DNA of 64,000 nucleotides. Source: Rostratula benghalensis. Taxonomy: Eukaryota; Chordata; Aves; Charadriiformes; Rostratulidae. The stretch is taken from NCBI GenBank assembly GCA_013399305.1, contig VXAI01000136.1, forward strand, positions 806,001 through 870,000. The letters run 5' to 3'. Numbering within the stretch: the first letter of the stretch is position 1; each line of letters begins with the position of its first letter. The position numbers and the translations under genes are program-made. A model generated the notes under the pieces. It searched no databases. It was not told where the DNA came from and was given only the letters and a program-made list of their open reading frames with translations. Below, in pieces: positions 42,701 to 57,700 of this stretch.

Positions 42701-45700
42701 AATGCCAAATATGCCTGCCCTCCACCCGAAAGCACACTCTCAGGGCATCTCTGACACAACCTAGGTACTGAGAGCCTAGTAACCCCAGAAGCAAAGGGTC
42801 AGCAGGGCATCTGAGCCCACCCTCTTCTTTTTCCACCCTTGGGACCCACAATCAAGGGTTAATCCTTACTGAGCTGCACCTGCATGACTCTCAGTTCCCA
42901 AGCTGGCTGGTTTAGATCTATTTTGGGTACCCCAGGGTGACTCTGCAGCCACACCTTACGGCTGCTGCACAGCCAGCCTCCCAGACCCACATGAGTGCCC
43001 TCCTTTACCCTCTCTGGTAGACAGCATGCCATAAATCACAGAATTTCTGCTGGACAGTAAAGCTGGGACGATGCAGGGAGCTGAGCTCTCAGCAGCTCAC
43101 CCCTGGTCCACAGAGGGACCACAGCACAGCGGGTTTTTTAATGGCAATGAGCTGGATCTGGATGCTCTGCCTCTGTTTTCTCTCCTCTCTATCAGTGCTT
43201 CGTGGTCCATTCACAATGAATAATTTGAAGTATGTGATATTCAGTCTCACACTTTGCAAGACGCCCAGGGCTGCAGACATCTAAAACCAGCCTGTGTTTC
43301 ATATTCATTTTCTACTCCTAAAAAAAGCCCACTTAGGGTTTAACTCAACACCTGATTCAGTGGAAATGACTGTGCTTCTATCTTTCCACTCCAGCTTTTG
43401 AGTTGTTCCATTTCAGGTGGAACCTACACACACACTGCAGAGGAGAGGTTGAGTTAGAAAGACGCAGTCAAATTTTCTTTTTTCTTTGACAACTTAAAAG
43501 TATGGGGAGCTTAGCAGATCAAAGCTATTAGATCATTGTAAAATTTAGGTGTGGAGAAAGAGGGTAATTTTTTTAGTCCTTGTTTAAAAGCTTTCGTGTT
43601 TGAAAGGAGTCAGTATGGGTTTTGTGAAATGTTCTAGAGTGTGGTGGGGTATTTTACATGACCAAAAAACCCAGTGAGGTTTGATTTAAATACCAATTAA
43701 AATTGGGTCTTGTTTGTGGAGTTCGAGGGTTTAAAGGTTCTGGCAGTACAAAATCCCTGTACTTTCACTCTAATGTTAAATACATGCAGTTTAAGAGGTA
43801 ATGTTTGCATGGATGTGGCAGCCAACACTATGATTAATTCCTTCCTTTTCAGAATTACAAATTAACGTGCAAAAATGAAACAAAAACGGATACAAATATG
43901 AAAGTGTAAGCAAAGTAAGGCAGATCATGCTAGCAAAAAAGTCACACACCCCATGGTGCATAACGAAATGCAAACCACTGGTGTGAAAGGAAGGAGAGCA
44001 GAAAAACTCTTGTTTTCCACTCTTTCAGTATGGAAAAAATACCCCATTCATACAAAACCAGCGTGTTTTTAAAAAAGCATTGCTAAAGGCATTGCCACTA
44101 AGCTAAAAAAAAAAACCCAACAAAAAAGGCATTCCACGTAGAAGTGCTTTCAAGGAATCTGCAATGGGAGATCAGGCAACAACACTTTATCCTCACTCTG
44201 CAGCGCTCACAACCTTCCTTCTGGCATCTGTTTCTTGCAGTCACAATAAAGATTTTGCTTCGTTGAAAAAGGCTCAGCACCAAACCTTAGGTCTCATCAG
44301 CCTCTGGTACTAAGCACTTTCATAGACAGAGAAGGTGGAATTTTTTAGTGCAGAACAGGGAAGCAATCAAAGGCATGCTCAGCACAGAATTTCTTCAGTA
44401 CAGCTGAACCAGTTGTATAATAGGTTACAGCAGATTGATCATGGCAGTTGGCTGATTATCACAAAGGTACTGGACTGGTCTTGTTCAGTGACACTGATTG
44501 ACTGAGAGAAACATGGTGCACTGGCAAAATAATCAATGTCTAGTCCAGGCTTTACATGTCTAGGCATCCATAAGGATGCTCACTAACTGTATCATAGGGC
44601 TACTGCAATGGGTAAAGTCTAGCAAGACTTAAAATGCTTACATTTAGCTTTAATATTAAGGTGAAATGGCTCTCTATTTTGCATAACACAAGTACCACTT
44701 ACATAACAAACAGCTACTCCTTTTCAATTGAGAAAACACTGCTTTTTATTTCCTTTAAATCACAGATGTGGAATATCTTCATCAACACTGCCGAAAGATA
44801 ACAAATGTAAAATCTCTCCCCTTGAAAATATTTCTTTTCTCCAGCCCAGCGTGCTTTCTTCAGCCTTTCGTTGTTACCCCTCCAAGCTATTTGTAAGGCT
44901 CTGGGACACAGAGGCTGAAAACATAGAGCTGGCCTGTATATTTGTTCAGGATGCTGTTTCTAGGTTTCCCTGAAAAAAGCTGCCTTCCAACCAAAAGACA
45001 AGTCGATGAGGAATCAATATTAAATGACAAAATCAAACAAGATACAGAAGTGTGTGTCTCACTGGGCAATTTTGTTGTGTTCCCTGAATTCCTTCCCGTT
45101 TTTCCCCCGTGCTGAGCTGCACAGAGTGAGCAAGTACAGAGACAAAACACCTCTGCAGATGTATTGCTAGATGGTATTTCTAAGCAACGGGGTACTGATC
45201 CTGCTGGAGACAGCGGGAAAGCTTTGTCTCTCCATGGGCCAGTGGAGGGTACTGCAACATGCAGAGGAAAGGGAACCACTTCCAGGAGAAACACAGGCAG
45301 TGTATTACAGGATCCCTCTTGCCAAGACTTCTGTTAAAGAGCTCAAAACACCCCGTGTGACACATTTGTGAACCTCTCACCTGCCAGCATTTACCAGACA
45401 CCACCGATTCCTGCTGGAGGAGGAGCTCTTGACCGTTCGATAGTCTCGGTCCTTTGCAAAGTGCCTCCTCTATCCTTCACCAAACCTGGAGACTCAGCCC
45501 GTGTCCTGCACAGCACTGGACATCCCAGCTGATGTAAAAGATCTTCTCTCTTTACTGACCTCAGTGCTACAAGTAGCAGTTGTACAATAATTTAATTATA
45601 AACACCCTTGCTGCCTCTCTTTTTAACTGAAGATAAGGGCACCATGTGCTATCTCTACAACAGTTTCCACACACAGAAGTACAGAGAGCTCCTCCTGTCA

Positions 45701-48700
45701 AGCTAATTTTAAAAAGTGATGAGAAATGGGCAATAATTGTCATAGTCTCATTGTCCTTGGTCTAATCTACCACCTTTGAAAAGTATCAGAGGTGTTAAAG
45801 GATGGAATCATGCATCTTCCTTTCCTTAAAGGTAATGCATGAGCTTGGCTCAAAATTGTAGCTGCAGGCATTTAGACAGTGACATTAATCAAACTGGGTT
45901 ACTTCCTAATACTATAAATACTTACTGATTTTGCTAGTTTCAAACTGAATATGTCCTTTAAATATGGTAATTACTAGAAAAACTGTTCTAAATTTTGTTA
46001 CTTACAATTAATCAGATTACTTTTTTGCCTTTCTAATATCTTCACATTCTTCTTATAGTTATAGGCTCATCTTTAGCTCTTTATGTTTACCAAGTGACAT
46101 TTCAGAGTCAGATTTTTTTATCATTTGACCTACTATGTCAAACATAACATACATAATAAAAAAAAAAATTTGTTTCTGCTTTAGAACTCTATGTTTTTAA
46201 ATGACATTAGCTTTCTTCCTTCACAGGTCAGGAGAGCGATTTCCTTGCTGTCCTCTATGACTACCCTTCAGCAGACATAAGCCAACCTATATTTCACGTA
46301 GGGGAAAAACTACGTGTGCTATCAGAGTAAGATGATATTTTCTTTCTTCAGTTTGTTTGTTTGTTTTAATTAGATTTTGTTACAATGAATGCAAAGTGAG
46401 CTCTGTTTTATGTACCTGGCCCAAACTGGATGCAGTTCAGCACATATTTTGCAATTTTGAATAGCAGCAATCAGCCCCACCAGTCGTGCCAGGAAGATGA
46501 TATACGGAACCCGCATGGAAAATACAACTCTTTGCAGATATTTGTGACTTCTCTGGGTTGGCAAGATTAGACAAGCACCACTGGCACAGAGTCTCACCCT
46601 CCACACTTGTCAGGCACCTTTCGTTACCAGATGGACACTGGCATTTAGCTGGCAGCACTCAAACCAGATGTCCTCTAACCATCCCCAAAATCTACATCAT
46701 TTCTGTGGCTCCTGCCCCAGGAGACATGTGCTGCTTTGGGACTTCTAATCATCATAGGGATTACAGTTTGGAGGAAAGGAGATGCTGAGTCTCACAGGTT
46801 GAGGGGCGGGGTGTGTGTGTGTGTTTGTTTTTGCAATTCTTTTTTCTTCTGTAATGGAGAGCTGAGGGGAAAAAAACCAAGAACAAACAAAACCCAAAAC
46901 AACCAAACACAAAATAACCTAAACTTCTTACAGATAATTTCATGTCAGCTGGACAAACAAAACTTGTGGTGCCCTGTAATTTCCAACTCTGAGCAGTAGA
47001 CACTTCCCTTTTTCCCCCAGCGTATACATTCTGGATGACAGCCCCAGTGGCTATAACTCAGGAATGTTTTCAACTCAGCTGTTTTGACATACACTGAGAC
47101 TCTGGTCTGGAGTCCAGACATCATTTGGGAGCTTTTATATGAACAAGCACAAAAACCAGCATTCAAAGACAAGATACACAATTATTTGGATCCAAACTCT
47201 TAAAGGAAAAGGTGGAGAGCATCATCAATCAATCCCCACCATCCTTGCACTAGTCACTAAAACCCTGCAGTGACAATCCCTGTTGCCCTGTCCTTCCTAA
47301 GGGATTCAGAAAGCCAAAGCCAGCATCCAGCATCCCAGCAAGAACCTAAGATATGCCAGCGAGAAAACATGTGTCTAGTCACCTAGGCATAGTTTCAACT
47401 ATGAGGTCTTTTTTATTGGAATCTGGTCAGCAACTTCACTGAAGAAAAGGAAAAGAGCAGAACCTGAAAGAGGGTCTGTTAGACTGGAAACTTCTTCCCA
47501 TGTGCAGACAAGGGTCTGTTTGCTGCGTGTCTCTACCCTGATGTTACATCAGTAACTACAAGGCTGTCCAGACACAGCATGCTTAGCCATCACCTGAATA
47601 TCTTGGACACCAGCACAAGTCTAGCTGTGGGAAGGCAGAGCACAGCATGATTTAACCACTGAGTATTTACCCTTCTTTTAACTACAGAAAAAATATTTTG
47701 TTACTTGCGTAATTTAAATGGAACAAATGTAGCTTATTTTTGTGTCCCAGTTTAATGCTGATGTAGGTTTAGAAATGGAACTACTCTAAGTGAAATGAGC
47801 TTGGGTCCCCTTCTGAATATGTAGATTCAGGAACACAGACAGGAGGTTACAGGCTAATCTGTATGTCTCCACTAATTTCTAAAATGAGGACAGGCTCTGA
47901 AAGTACCTCTGAAAATATCCTGTCTCTTGCTTTCACACAGTGAAGGAGGCTGGTGGAGGGTCCATTCCCTTACAACAGGTCGAGAAAATTATATTCCAGG
48001 AAAATACGTAGCAAAGGTTTACCATGGGTAAGTAAAAGCATTTCCTACACACTTTCAATGCTACCTTTCTGCATACACTGCCCTGATTAGTAATTCAGTG
48101 TCATAAGGAAAACAATGCCAATAATGACTAGACAGACAGAGGTTTTGTTTATTGACAGTCTAAAATAGTTCCTTTGAAATCTGAGAACATATAATCCACT
48201 TCTCAATTTAGATTATATGAAAAGAAAAAACCTAGTTTTAAATGCTGGATTGGTCAAAACCCCCTCAAACATGATATTTAAAATCCTTCTGTTGCAGGTA
48301 CTCATTTCTAATTTTAAGACATTAGTAAACTGACCTTGTTTAGAAAGAATTTTTAATATTTACAAGGAGGAAAATTTAAGCTGAAGTTACTTATGAAAAA
48401 CAGACCAAAAAGAACAAATAGAAAGACTAATAAGTCATTCAGGAATGTAAACTCTCACACTGGAAGAGCTAAGGAAGGTTCAGAGGGTTCTTGTTGGCCT
48501 AGACACCAGTCAGGAAAAAAAACACTAAAGTAGACACTTAAAACTTTTTTGGCAAAAGTTTTAATACCTGTTTAATTTTAAGCATATAAACTGCGAAATT
48601 AACTGCCATTTATGCAAGTACTTAAATTTTAATGTGCTTTTACATCCTCCTGAAATAGAGATGCTTTCCCAAAGACAGGGCACAGGGTAAGGAAAGCTAC

Positions 48701-51700
48701 TGTGAAACTTCCCCAAGAGCATTTTACTGATAGCAGACTTAATCAAACATGGAATAACAACTTTATTTTAAAGTGCCAGTACCTCCTACACCAGCCAAGG
48801 CAGCTCAGTTACATGGTTAGACACTGACTGGCAAATCATAAAATCAACTAATTTAAAATACTGGACCGTTCCCTAGCATAAGCAGAGTAATTGTATTTTA
48901 TTTTGGGTTTATGTAGGTTGCAATAAAATACAATTTGGAGTTAACAAAAGTGGTTTAATGAAAAAGAGGGAGTTAATTAATACCTTAGATATTTCATCAA
49001 TATACCGAAGAGACACGTCCCCAACTATTCTAACCAAGGCAGCTTGAAAAGTTTTGCTTTCCCTAACACGTCCAAACCTTATTCATTTTTCTCTTAATCC
49101 CAGAAAAGTTAATGGAACTCAAGGAGAGCAAGATTCTCTCCATAAACTGGGGAAATATGCTTGGACATACTTGAGAGAGTAACTACAGAAAGCCACAGTG
49201 TTATTTTTGCTGTCACTTTTCCTGGCTATTGCTGCACTTTCACGGCCACACGCTGCTTTCTGTTTCCCTGGTGTCCAAATTTCAGAATTTGTTTTTTCCT
49301 GCTTCACAGCTGGTTATTTGAAGGGCTGGGAAGAGAAAAAGCAGAGGAACTTCTACAGCTACCCAACACCAAGGTCGGCTCCTTCATGATCAGAGAGAGT
49401 GAAACTAGGAAAGGTGAGAAAATACATTTTTCCCTCCTTGATCCCAGGAACTAATAGTTGTATCACTCTTTAAATCTCTTCCTGTTCTGCATGGTATGGA
49501 TCATTCTGAAAGCAAAACATGTATGTAATGGGAAGGCAAAGGCACCCAGTCCAGCATGCCAGTCTTCACCAGTCACCCATGCTATGAGCGGTGCTGGAAA
49601 CAGGCTTAGCGATGGCTGTGGAAAGTTCCACGGGCATCAGCACACACAAGACACAGTTGTACAAACACTGGTGTTTACTTTGGTCACATACAGAGCTAAT
49701 TCGGCAGTGGGACTTTTCAAATGGAGGAAAAGTCACAGTTTGGCCTTTGTCCACACAAGATTGCCTGAAGAAGCTAGAAAATACACACCAAGCAGCGGGG
49801 GTGGCTGATAACTGCATTTCCTAGACAAACAGGTGGTTCTTTGATTTTACTTTTTTAAAATGAGGTGCCTTCAATTTTATTTTCTTTCCTAACAATGCTG
49901 TTGCTGCAGGGGAATTGTACTGTACACACTTTATACTTCTCTGCAATGGGAACACATCTCCCACTGTGCAACGTGGTTTCGTCCCTTTTTCTGAAGCACC
50001 AGAACACATCCTGATATCATCACACCACAGACAGAGGGGAATAATAAATCATTTACTCCACATAACACTATAAGCAATTGCTTTCACTATACTTACACTA
50101 AATTCACAGAAATTTGGGTTCCACATTCTGTCCTCACCAACTAACTGCTGCACAGCAGTTTTGAACAATGAAACAGGAAAATCCAAGTTGTCACCTCCTG
50201 TTGGGTCTGCATTGGTGGGAGCTGACTAAATCAGCATATCAACACACGAGTCTAGCCCCTTCTTCAGAGGAAGATAAACAAGTTCTGTAAAGGCCTATTT
50301 CCTCTGCATCTTTGGAAAAAAAAGAAAAAAAAAAAGCCAACAAAAAAATTCCCACCATACCAGGAAAAAAACAAAAACAAACAAAAAAAAAACCAAACAG
50401 GAAAACACACCAGGAATTCAAATTCAATCAAAACCTNNNNNNAATAAATAAATATATAAAGCATACTATAAAACTACAAATTAGTTATATAGTATACTTT
50501 ATATAGTTTTCAGAGCTTTCTGGTACCACGTTTGACAGGTACTCTGGTTGTGGTCACTGCTGTCCACCCAGAATTAGGGCCCTGCTAATCAGTTCTTCTC
50601 TTTCTCCAGGTTTATATTCCTTGTCTGTACGACACAGGCAGGTGAAACATTACAGGATCTTCCGCCTTCCAAATAACTGGTATTACATCTCTCCACGGCA
50701 AACCTTTCAGTGCCTTGAAGACCTTGTGAATCACTACTCAGGTAAAAAGAACTACAGAAAAAAAAAAAAAACCCAACATATTTTCCACTGGCAACTGCAA
50801 AACTATCTATCAAAGGTCCAGAACAAGAAGTTTTGCCTATGTCTGAGACTGCAACTACTGCCACAGAACAAGTAATGGAAAAAAAAAATTCTTTATATCT
50901 TTTACTTTCCTTTTGATCTTAAATACAAATATGCTACCTTTAGCAATATAACTGAAATCAACCAGAGAACTCAGCTAAATAAAGCTGAGTTTTATGGGGT
51001 CTGCCCACATTGGTATATGATATTGTATGGCCAAGTCAACAGAGCTGTCCTTGACAGTATTTAGCCCAAACACTAGTGTTCTAGCATTTTCTTGGACAAC
51101 TTCCAAATACAATTGGGAGGTTAGCACAGGCCAGGGATGACCAGCCACTAGCACAGCTAAAGTCAGAGTTTGGGTGTCCAAAACTGTTCAGGTATACAGA
51201 CAGCTGTCAAGGTTCTGGGTCCCAGGGCCAAAGTTCAACTCCTTTCTTTACCAGCGTGGACATTTATTTGCCATTTATTTACCTACCATATGGACGCACA
51301 GACTTAGGGTATTCAAGACCAGGTTCTGCAACCACATTTTTCTTGGAAATCACTACATCACACAACCTTATCTACATCAGAAAATTATCAAAAAAAATCA
51401 TTAGTTTCTTCCCTACTGCTTTAGGGGAATATGGCTGTTTTTTATCACCAGAATTTATCTCAAGGGTCTCCAGCTGTTACCTCAGATGCAGATTCAGCTA
51501 TCATTTTTAATAATATCAGTCCAGTTGTTGACACCTCTTTCAATTATACTTTTCCAGATTTATAGCAATTTAACCTATGTCAGAGAGATAACTTGACAAA
51601 CAAAACAATTAGGTGGCTGCAATTACCAGGCATTAAAATGAGAACTTTTTTAAAATGAGGAAGGAAGATTGCAATAGGCTAATTGCATAAAAGTTAAAAG

Positions 51701-54700
51701 AGAACAATAGGTTCTGTGCTTTAATTAGTAATAGCTACGCTGCAATTTTAAAAGTGTAAAGCTTCTGTATCTGCATATTTCATAGGTAAATGAAATAGTA
51801 TGCTGGCCAAAGAGTACTCTGACAAGCTGGGAAGAAAAGCCATATTCACACTGGAACCGTGTAAAAGAAACTTTCAAGTTCAACAATATAAGCAGAGTGA
51901 GAATTTTGACAGGATATTTCTATTTTTACATTTTACTTAGCTAACACCTTTCTCCATTTAGAAATAAGCAAACAATTCAAGCCTAAAATTTGCGATTGGG
52001 AGCATGCAAAACTTGTGACAATTACATTTTTTACTTGAGTTAGAGGTGTAAGAGGAAGTATAGTGAGATTTAGCTCTCCTACTTCCTCCACTATGAGTTG
52101 ATGCATAATCTCACTCTGAAATAAACCTCAGAGATGTAAAACACTAGTGTTCAGCCACAATGTTGTCAACTTCTGTAGATGTATCCAGGGACATGGGTTA
52201 GTGGTGGACTTGGCAGTGCTAGGTTAACAGCTGAACTTGATGATCTTAAAGATCTTTTACAACCTAAACAATTCCATGACTCTTGGATTCTACTGGGGCA
52301 GAAGAACACATGCAATGTTCTAGTGGAGCAAGGAGAAGAGGACAGAGAGAAGAAACAGAGATGAAAGTAACGTGTACCTTAATTAATTCCATAGCCATGT
52401 CCCATAGCACAACTCATGCACATAAAATCCAGTCTTTGCATGGCTGAGGCAAAAGCAGAACTCACTGAAGACTCAGGAAACCTGGGTTTAAGTCCCTGCT
52501 CTGTCATAAACTTCCTTCTAGAGTTTGGGCAAGTCACTTTGTCTTTCTGTGTCTCAGTTCCTCACTTGTACTGTGGGAAATAGACCCCATGATAGGCAAA
52601 GGTAGGAGGAAAAGAAAAAGGTAAGCCTGTGTTACAGAGTCCTTGCTGAGAACATAGAATTTATTGACTGCTACTGCTGTGCCCAAAACAGTTTAGTTGA
52701 GTGTGTGCCAGGGAAGGAAAAACAATGAAGATATGATGAGCAAAAATTAACTGTCTGTGTGTTCATTTCCCTGTTCAGAAGTTGCCGATGGTCTCTGCTG
52801 TGTCCTCACAACCCCGTGTCTTACCCAGTGCACTAACAGCAGCGTAACGAATCAAGTTCCTCCCGTGGTGATGAGGAATAAAAACTTCAACTGGAGAAAT
52901 ATCCACAGGTACCACAGGCAACAGAGGCTGCCAGATAATAATTAAGGGGGCAAGGGGTACTAGCCTTGTGTATGCTTGTTCTTGCCACACACAAGAAACA
53001 GCCATTTCCTTCTTCTGAGACCAGTTTTAAAGATCAGAAAATCATCAATGCTGCTGACAGCAGGTTAACTCATGAAAACTGGATGTCCAGCTCTCTAGCT
53101 GAAGATCTTGGTCTAACTTTGAAAATAAGCATGGTTAACATGAAATCATTATCTCTTATCCAGCTAAGAGTGTGGTCACCTATGCAGTCCTTTGATACTC
53201 ATAAGTCCACCAAGGGGGCAGGAGCAAGAGCCAGATTATAAAGCCTAGACAGATCCACCACCAATGTCAAACTAGTGTGCAATGGCTTATAGGTGAGCAC
53301 GGACAGTCAGAAATAGCTCCCTCTTCTTCACATGGTGGCCATCCACAAAGCAGAGCAAGTGCAATGAACACATGCTCCCAGCATAAATCTTTCCTACTCT
53401 CTCGATATGCAGCCCAGATCGGGGTTCACGAGATTTCTAATATAGTGACTGCAACTAGAGAAAGTAGGTCAGGTTTCAGAAGCTGGTGAAACAACCCCCT
53501 TCAGAAACAAAGGCACCTCTTATTTTTAAAGTGTAAATCTCCCTCCACTACCTTTTCTTCACAAAGCATATTCATTTGCTTACAAACGCAAGAAAATTTT
53601 GTGCAGTATCCAAGCCATCTTTCCTACAGATTGAGAAGAGAGAAGGTACAGAGATGTTATTTCCTTTTCAGATGCCAAAAAATATATAGATACTACTGTT
53701 GTACCAATCATCTCAGAAAATTACTAAGTGACAGATTGTTTGGTGATTTATGAGACAGCCTTTTTTTTTTTTTTACAACAAAATTAACAAAATTTGGTTT
53801 GTACAAATAAGCTCAGTTTAAGCAGCTGAAAGGTAACAATTTTTTAATTTTTGTTCTTTTAAAGGCTGGAGGTGACTGAAGACAATGAAAGCACCTTGGC
53901 AGAAATGGATGATTCTTGTCTCAGCTATGGCCTGAGGGAAAGTATTGCTTCCTACCTCTCCTTAACAGGGGATGACACTGCTTCTTTTGCAAGTGCCAGA
54001 AAGAAGAAAGCACAATCTCTTATATACACAGGGAGTAAACGGAAGAGTACCCTCCACTTGCCGTCTACATACTATGAGGACTAAATGTAAGGCAACCAGG
54101 GGAAAAAAAACCACAAACACCTGAGGGGTTAGAAGAGAAACCCAGAGCATTCTGCAGTCCTACGGCCCTTCAACAGCTGAGAGATACAAGCTGAAGATCA
54201 AATGCTGGCAGTGCTTCTGCATATTCTCTTCTCAATGTTAGCCAGAGAACATCTTATGGGTGACCTCTCAGCTATGGCATATGCTGGGAACATCCCCAGT
54301 GCACCTGCAATTAGAACCTGCTCTTCAGGATAAACTGAGACAGACTCTAAGTCAAGAGATGAGTGAGGCAGATGACCCTTCAGCAAGGGTGATGCCCACC
54401 ATTGTACAAAGGTGATTGCATAGGGAAGGACTAACTACAGCTCAACAACTTAATTTAAGTTTTACTCTGGTATTCTTCACAAGGCTGAAAACCATCTTTA
54501 CAGAACCTACCTACGTTGAGAAAAAGAGCTTTTTTCTTCTCCATGTAGAATAATTCATTCTCATTGACAGTGCATCAGAAAGTCATCAATAACCCCAAGA
54601 AAGTGTCTAACATCTGTCATCCAAGAAACACCTGATCATATTGACTCCGTGCTTCTGTCTCGCTTTTTAGGGGAAAACATTAAAATAATTGACTTTCCAA

Positions 54701-57700
54701 GTGGCATTTAATTCAACCGGTGGTAATAGCCTGCTGCAGTGTCACAAAGTGGTTGTAAAATTAAGAACCGACTTAGCTCGCTGAGAAAAGTAATTCCTGC
54801 TTAGCCCTGAGCTGGGAGTACAGGAATATCTGAAAGCATCACTCAGCTGCTCATAATGTAGCAGATATAACAAAGGGGTTGTTAAGGAAAAAGTAAATTG
54901 TGGTGAATCCATGCCTAACTGCAAAAGTAGGCTTGAAAGATGTGACCTTTTATGTATGGAAGACTGGATTTTAATCTCATCTCTCAAAGGCATCCCCATA
55001 TTTATGTATAATATTTATATGAATAGCAGCTTTTTTTAAATAAGTAAACTAAAAGAGCAAATCAGCAACAATGGATGTTAAAGAGTTTTCTGAATTTCTT
55101 GTTTGAAGAGAGTTATGTCAAATAGTAACAACATATTTCAGCAAACTGATTAAAGATTTATAACTGGGTTATCTGAAATTTCACAAATTAGAGAATTTTT
55201 TCAATATATATGCACCCTTTGCTAAGCGATGATGGAGCAACTAGCGTGGTCCTTTGAACATGACTTGTGATTACATTCTAAATCAAGTGGTCACTCACAT
55301 CTGGGGCTGTAAAATGCTGCGATCTATGTTCTCAAGCTGAATCTTTCCAATTTAATATTCCATCACACCTTTTTGCACAGATTTGAGTAATCCAGGTTTG
55401 GACAGAGGAAATTGGAGATATATATAGACTTTTTCTTTTTTCCTCTGTAAATACCTCTTAGCACAAGTCTGTGTGCTCTTTAGATTTTGTAACAGGTAAC
55501 TTGCACTAGCAAGAGAGATTCAGAGACGAAAATAGTTCACAGCCTATTTAAACATATTTCAGAACTTAAAGGATGAATGTAATTTGGCTGGTAAACATTG
55601 AACACCACAAAACAAAACAAACTCAGGAACTCTAGGTGTTTGTATAATCTCATTACTGTTATGATCATTAATGTTATGGTGAATGCATTTCATCCAGTAA
55701 AATGTATATGGGGAGCATTACAGATTTCTAAATCACAACTTGTATTTATTCATTAAAATAATATCCAGTAGTTACTTGGTATTGCTTTTAGAAAATTGAA
55801 AATGTAGTGTGCAACTAGTACAAGCTCTCAGACTTGTGATGACACTGCCAGGAGGTGTCTTTGACAGAACACAACAAAAGGATCCAAGAGCCCATGGAAC
55901 TGGGCAGCCCCTGCAACATGCTCTGTAGGAGGGGAATAAGACATTTTCTGATGATGACAGATTCACACAAACACAGAGCAGTTGAGGTTGGAAAGGACCT
56001 CCGGAGGTCACCCCCCTGCTCAGGTAGGGCCAACCTAGAGCTGATTACTCAGGACCATGTACAGATGGCTTTTGAATATCTCCAGGGATGGAGACTTAAA
56101 AACTTCCCTGGGCAAACTATGTCAGCACTTGGTCATTCTCACAGTGATGACATGAGAAGGTGACAAAAACTTGTGAATTGTGTCATAAAGGTTGGCTGGA
56201 TTTCACATATGTTTATAGGGAAATTCTGTAAGGTCCTGCAATTTCTCACAAATAACTGAAAGACTATATTGAGGAACTTTTGTGAAGCACAGTCTTGTGA
56301 GGGCAAACAGCACTGTGGTCATTCTCTACAAATCTGAGATTACCTAAGAAACAACATTAGAAAAAACAAATTTGGGTAGGGATGTAGCAAAACTAGGACC
56401 AATATTGAAAAAGCAGTCAAAGATGGTTGGTTGGTTTGAGAGGGAATGAGGCTGGTAAAGGGAGAAAAAAAAAAGGATATGGGAAAAGAGGGAAGGTGAT
56501 CTAACAGGTAGCTAATTATGGGATCAAGGACAATTAGGGTCCACATCAGACAGCCCTGCGTTTGATTGCAGTGATTTTCAGTAGGGCTTTCCACCATTGG
56601 CTGATCTGCTTCCATGGCCAGGAGGGACCTGGTGTGTTCCCTTGTGTTGGGTGGAGGAAGCCTGGGAGCTCTCCTGACACCCACCAGGGAACACCAGGAA
56701 GGGTCACCTAACATCTACCCTCCACAGCCTCTTGCAAGACATGAAGGAATTCCATACTCATACCATTCATCCATTCTTCTACATCAAAATTGCACTGGTA
56801 ATTAAATCAATTAATCAAAAGATTAAGTCAAACACCATGTAAATGCTCTTAAATTTTTTAAAACACCACCATAATCATACTAGCGAAAGGTGTTATAAGA
56901 AGTCTTCATGACAACTTTGCACTGATTTTGTACAATCTTTTTTCAAATCTGTTCCAAAGTCTATTACAGGGCAGACATAGGAAAATAGATTTTGCTGTTT
57001 CAGGTATATGTCTTCATGTAGAGAAAGCTGCATACATCACACCTCTCTGCATGCTAAGAAACATTATTATTTTTTATTATTATTTTTAACGCATACAAGG
57101 ACCCAAACAAGAACCACAAAAGTAACTTTTGGAGAAAAGTTGTATTGCTTCATAGGATTTTCCCTCAGGAAAACTATATATGGTATATATTCTCAGTTTC
57201 ATGATTCTTAAGTCTGTGTACACATCCTTTTTTCACAGTAAAATGAAAAGTATGCAATGGTTTTGGTGTCTTGGAACAAAAGAAGATGGGTCCCTAGGTG
57301 AGAAATCTGAGTAAACCAGCAGTTGCATTCTGCATCACTTCATTACAAAAAAAGAAATTTAAGAAAATCACATGTATTTTAAAGTTACTGCTGTTAGTGC
57401 TTGCTTTTTATTTTATCATTTCACAAAAAATCCCACTAAATTCACCGTGACACTATAAGGATAAAAAACTTAACATTACTTCGAAATAAGTGACCATCCT
57501 TTTGCCCAGACAGTGGTCTGCACACTCCCAGGGAGAAAGCCGTTGTTACAAACACTGTGTCAGTGGGAAGAACTGATCCTCCCACCAGCTCATTGCACTT
57601 ACTGCTGTTTTCCATTATTCCATCTCCTGCCGTAGAAAAAAAGCAGGGCTTCGAACTGTATTGTGTAGAAATAACCATAAGCAAAGAGGTCCTCTCATTT

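Larger units (their letters stand above)
49414..50609. other. SLA intron 4 (1.2 kb)
   Basis: This intron lies within SH2. It contains an A/C-rich tract (50334-50402) ending at the 6-base gap (50437-50442), then AT-rich sequence. Confidence 0.85.
50742..52778. other. SLA intron 5 (2.0 kb)
   Basis: This intron lies within SH2 and contains a CR1 tail (52184-52293) and a MIR-like SINE (52455-52590). Confidence 0.85.

Noticed and set aside
44887..45294. 135-residue minus-strand frame
   Set aside because: No family match and no splice signals; it lies within SLA intron 1.
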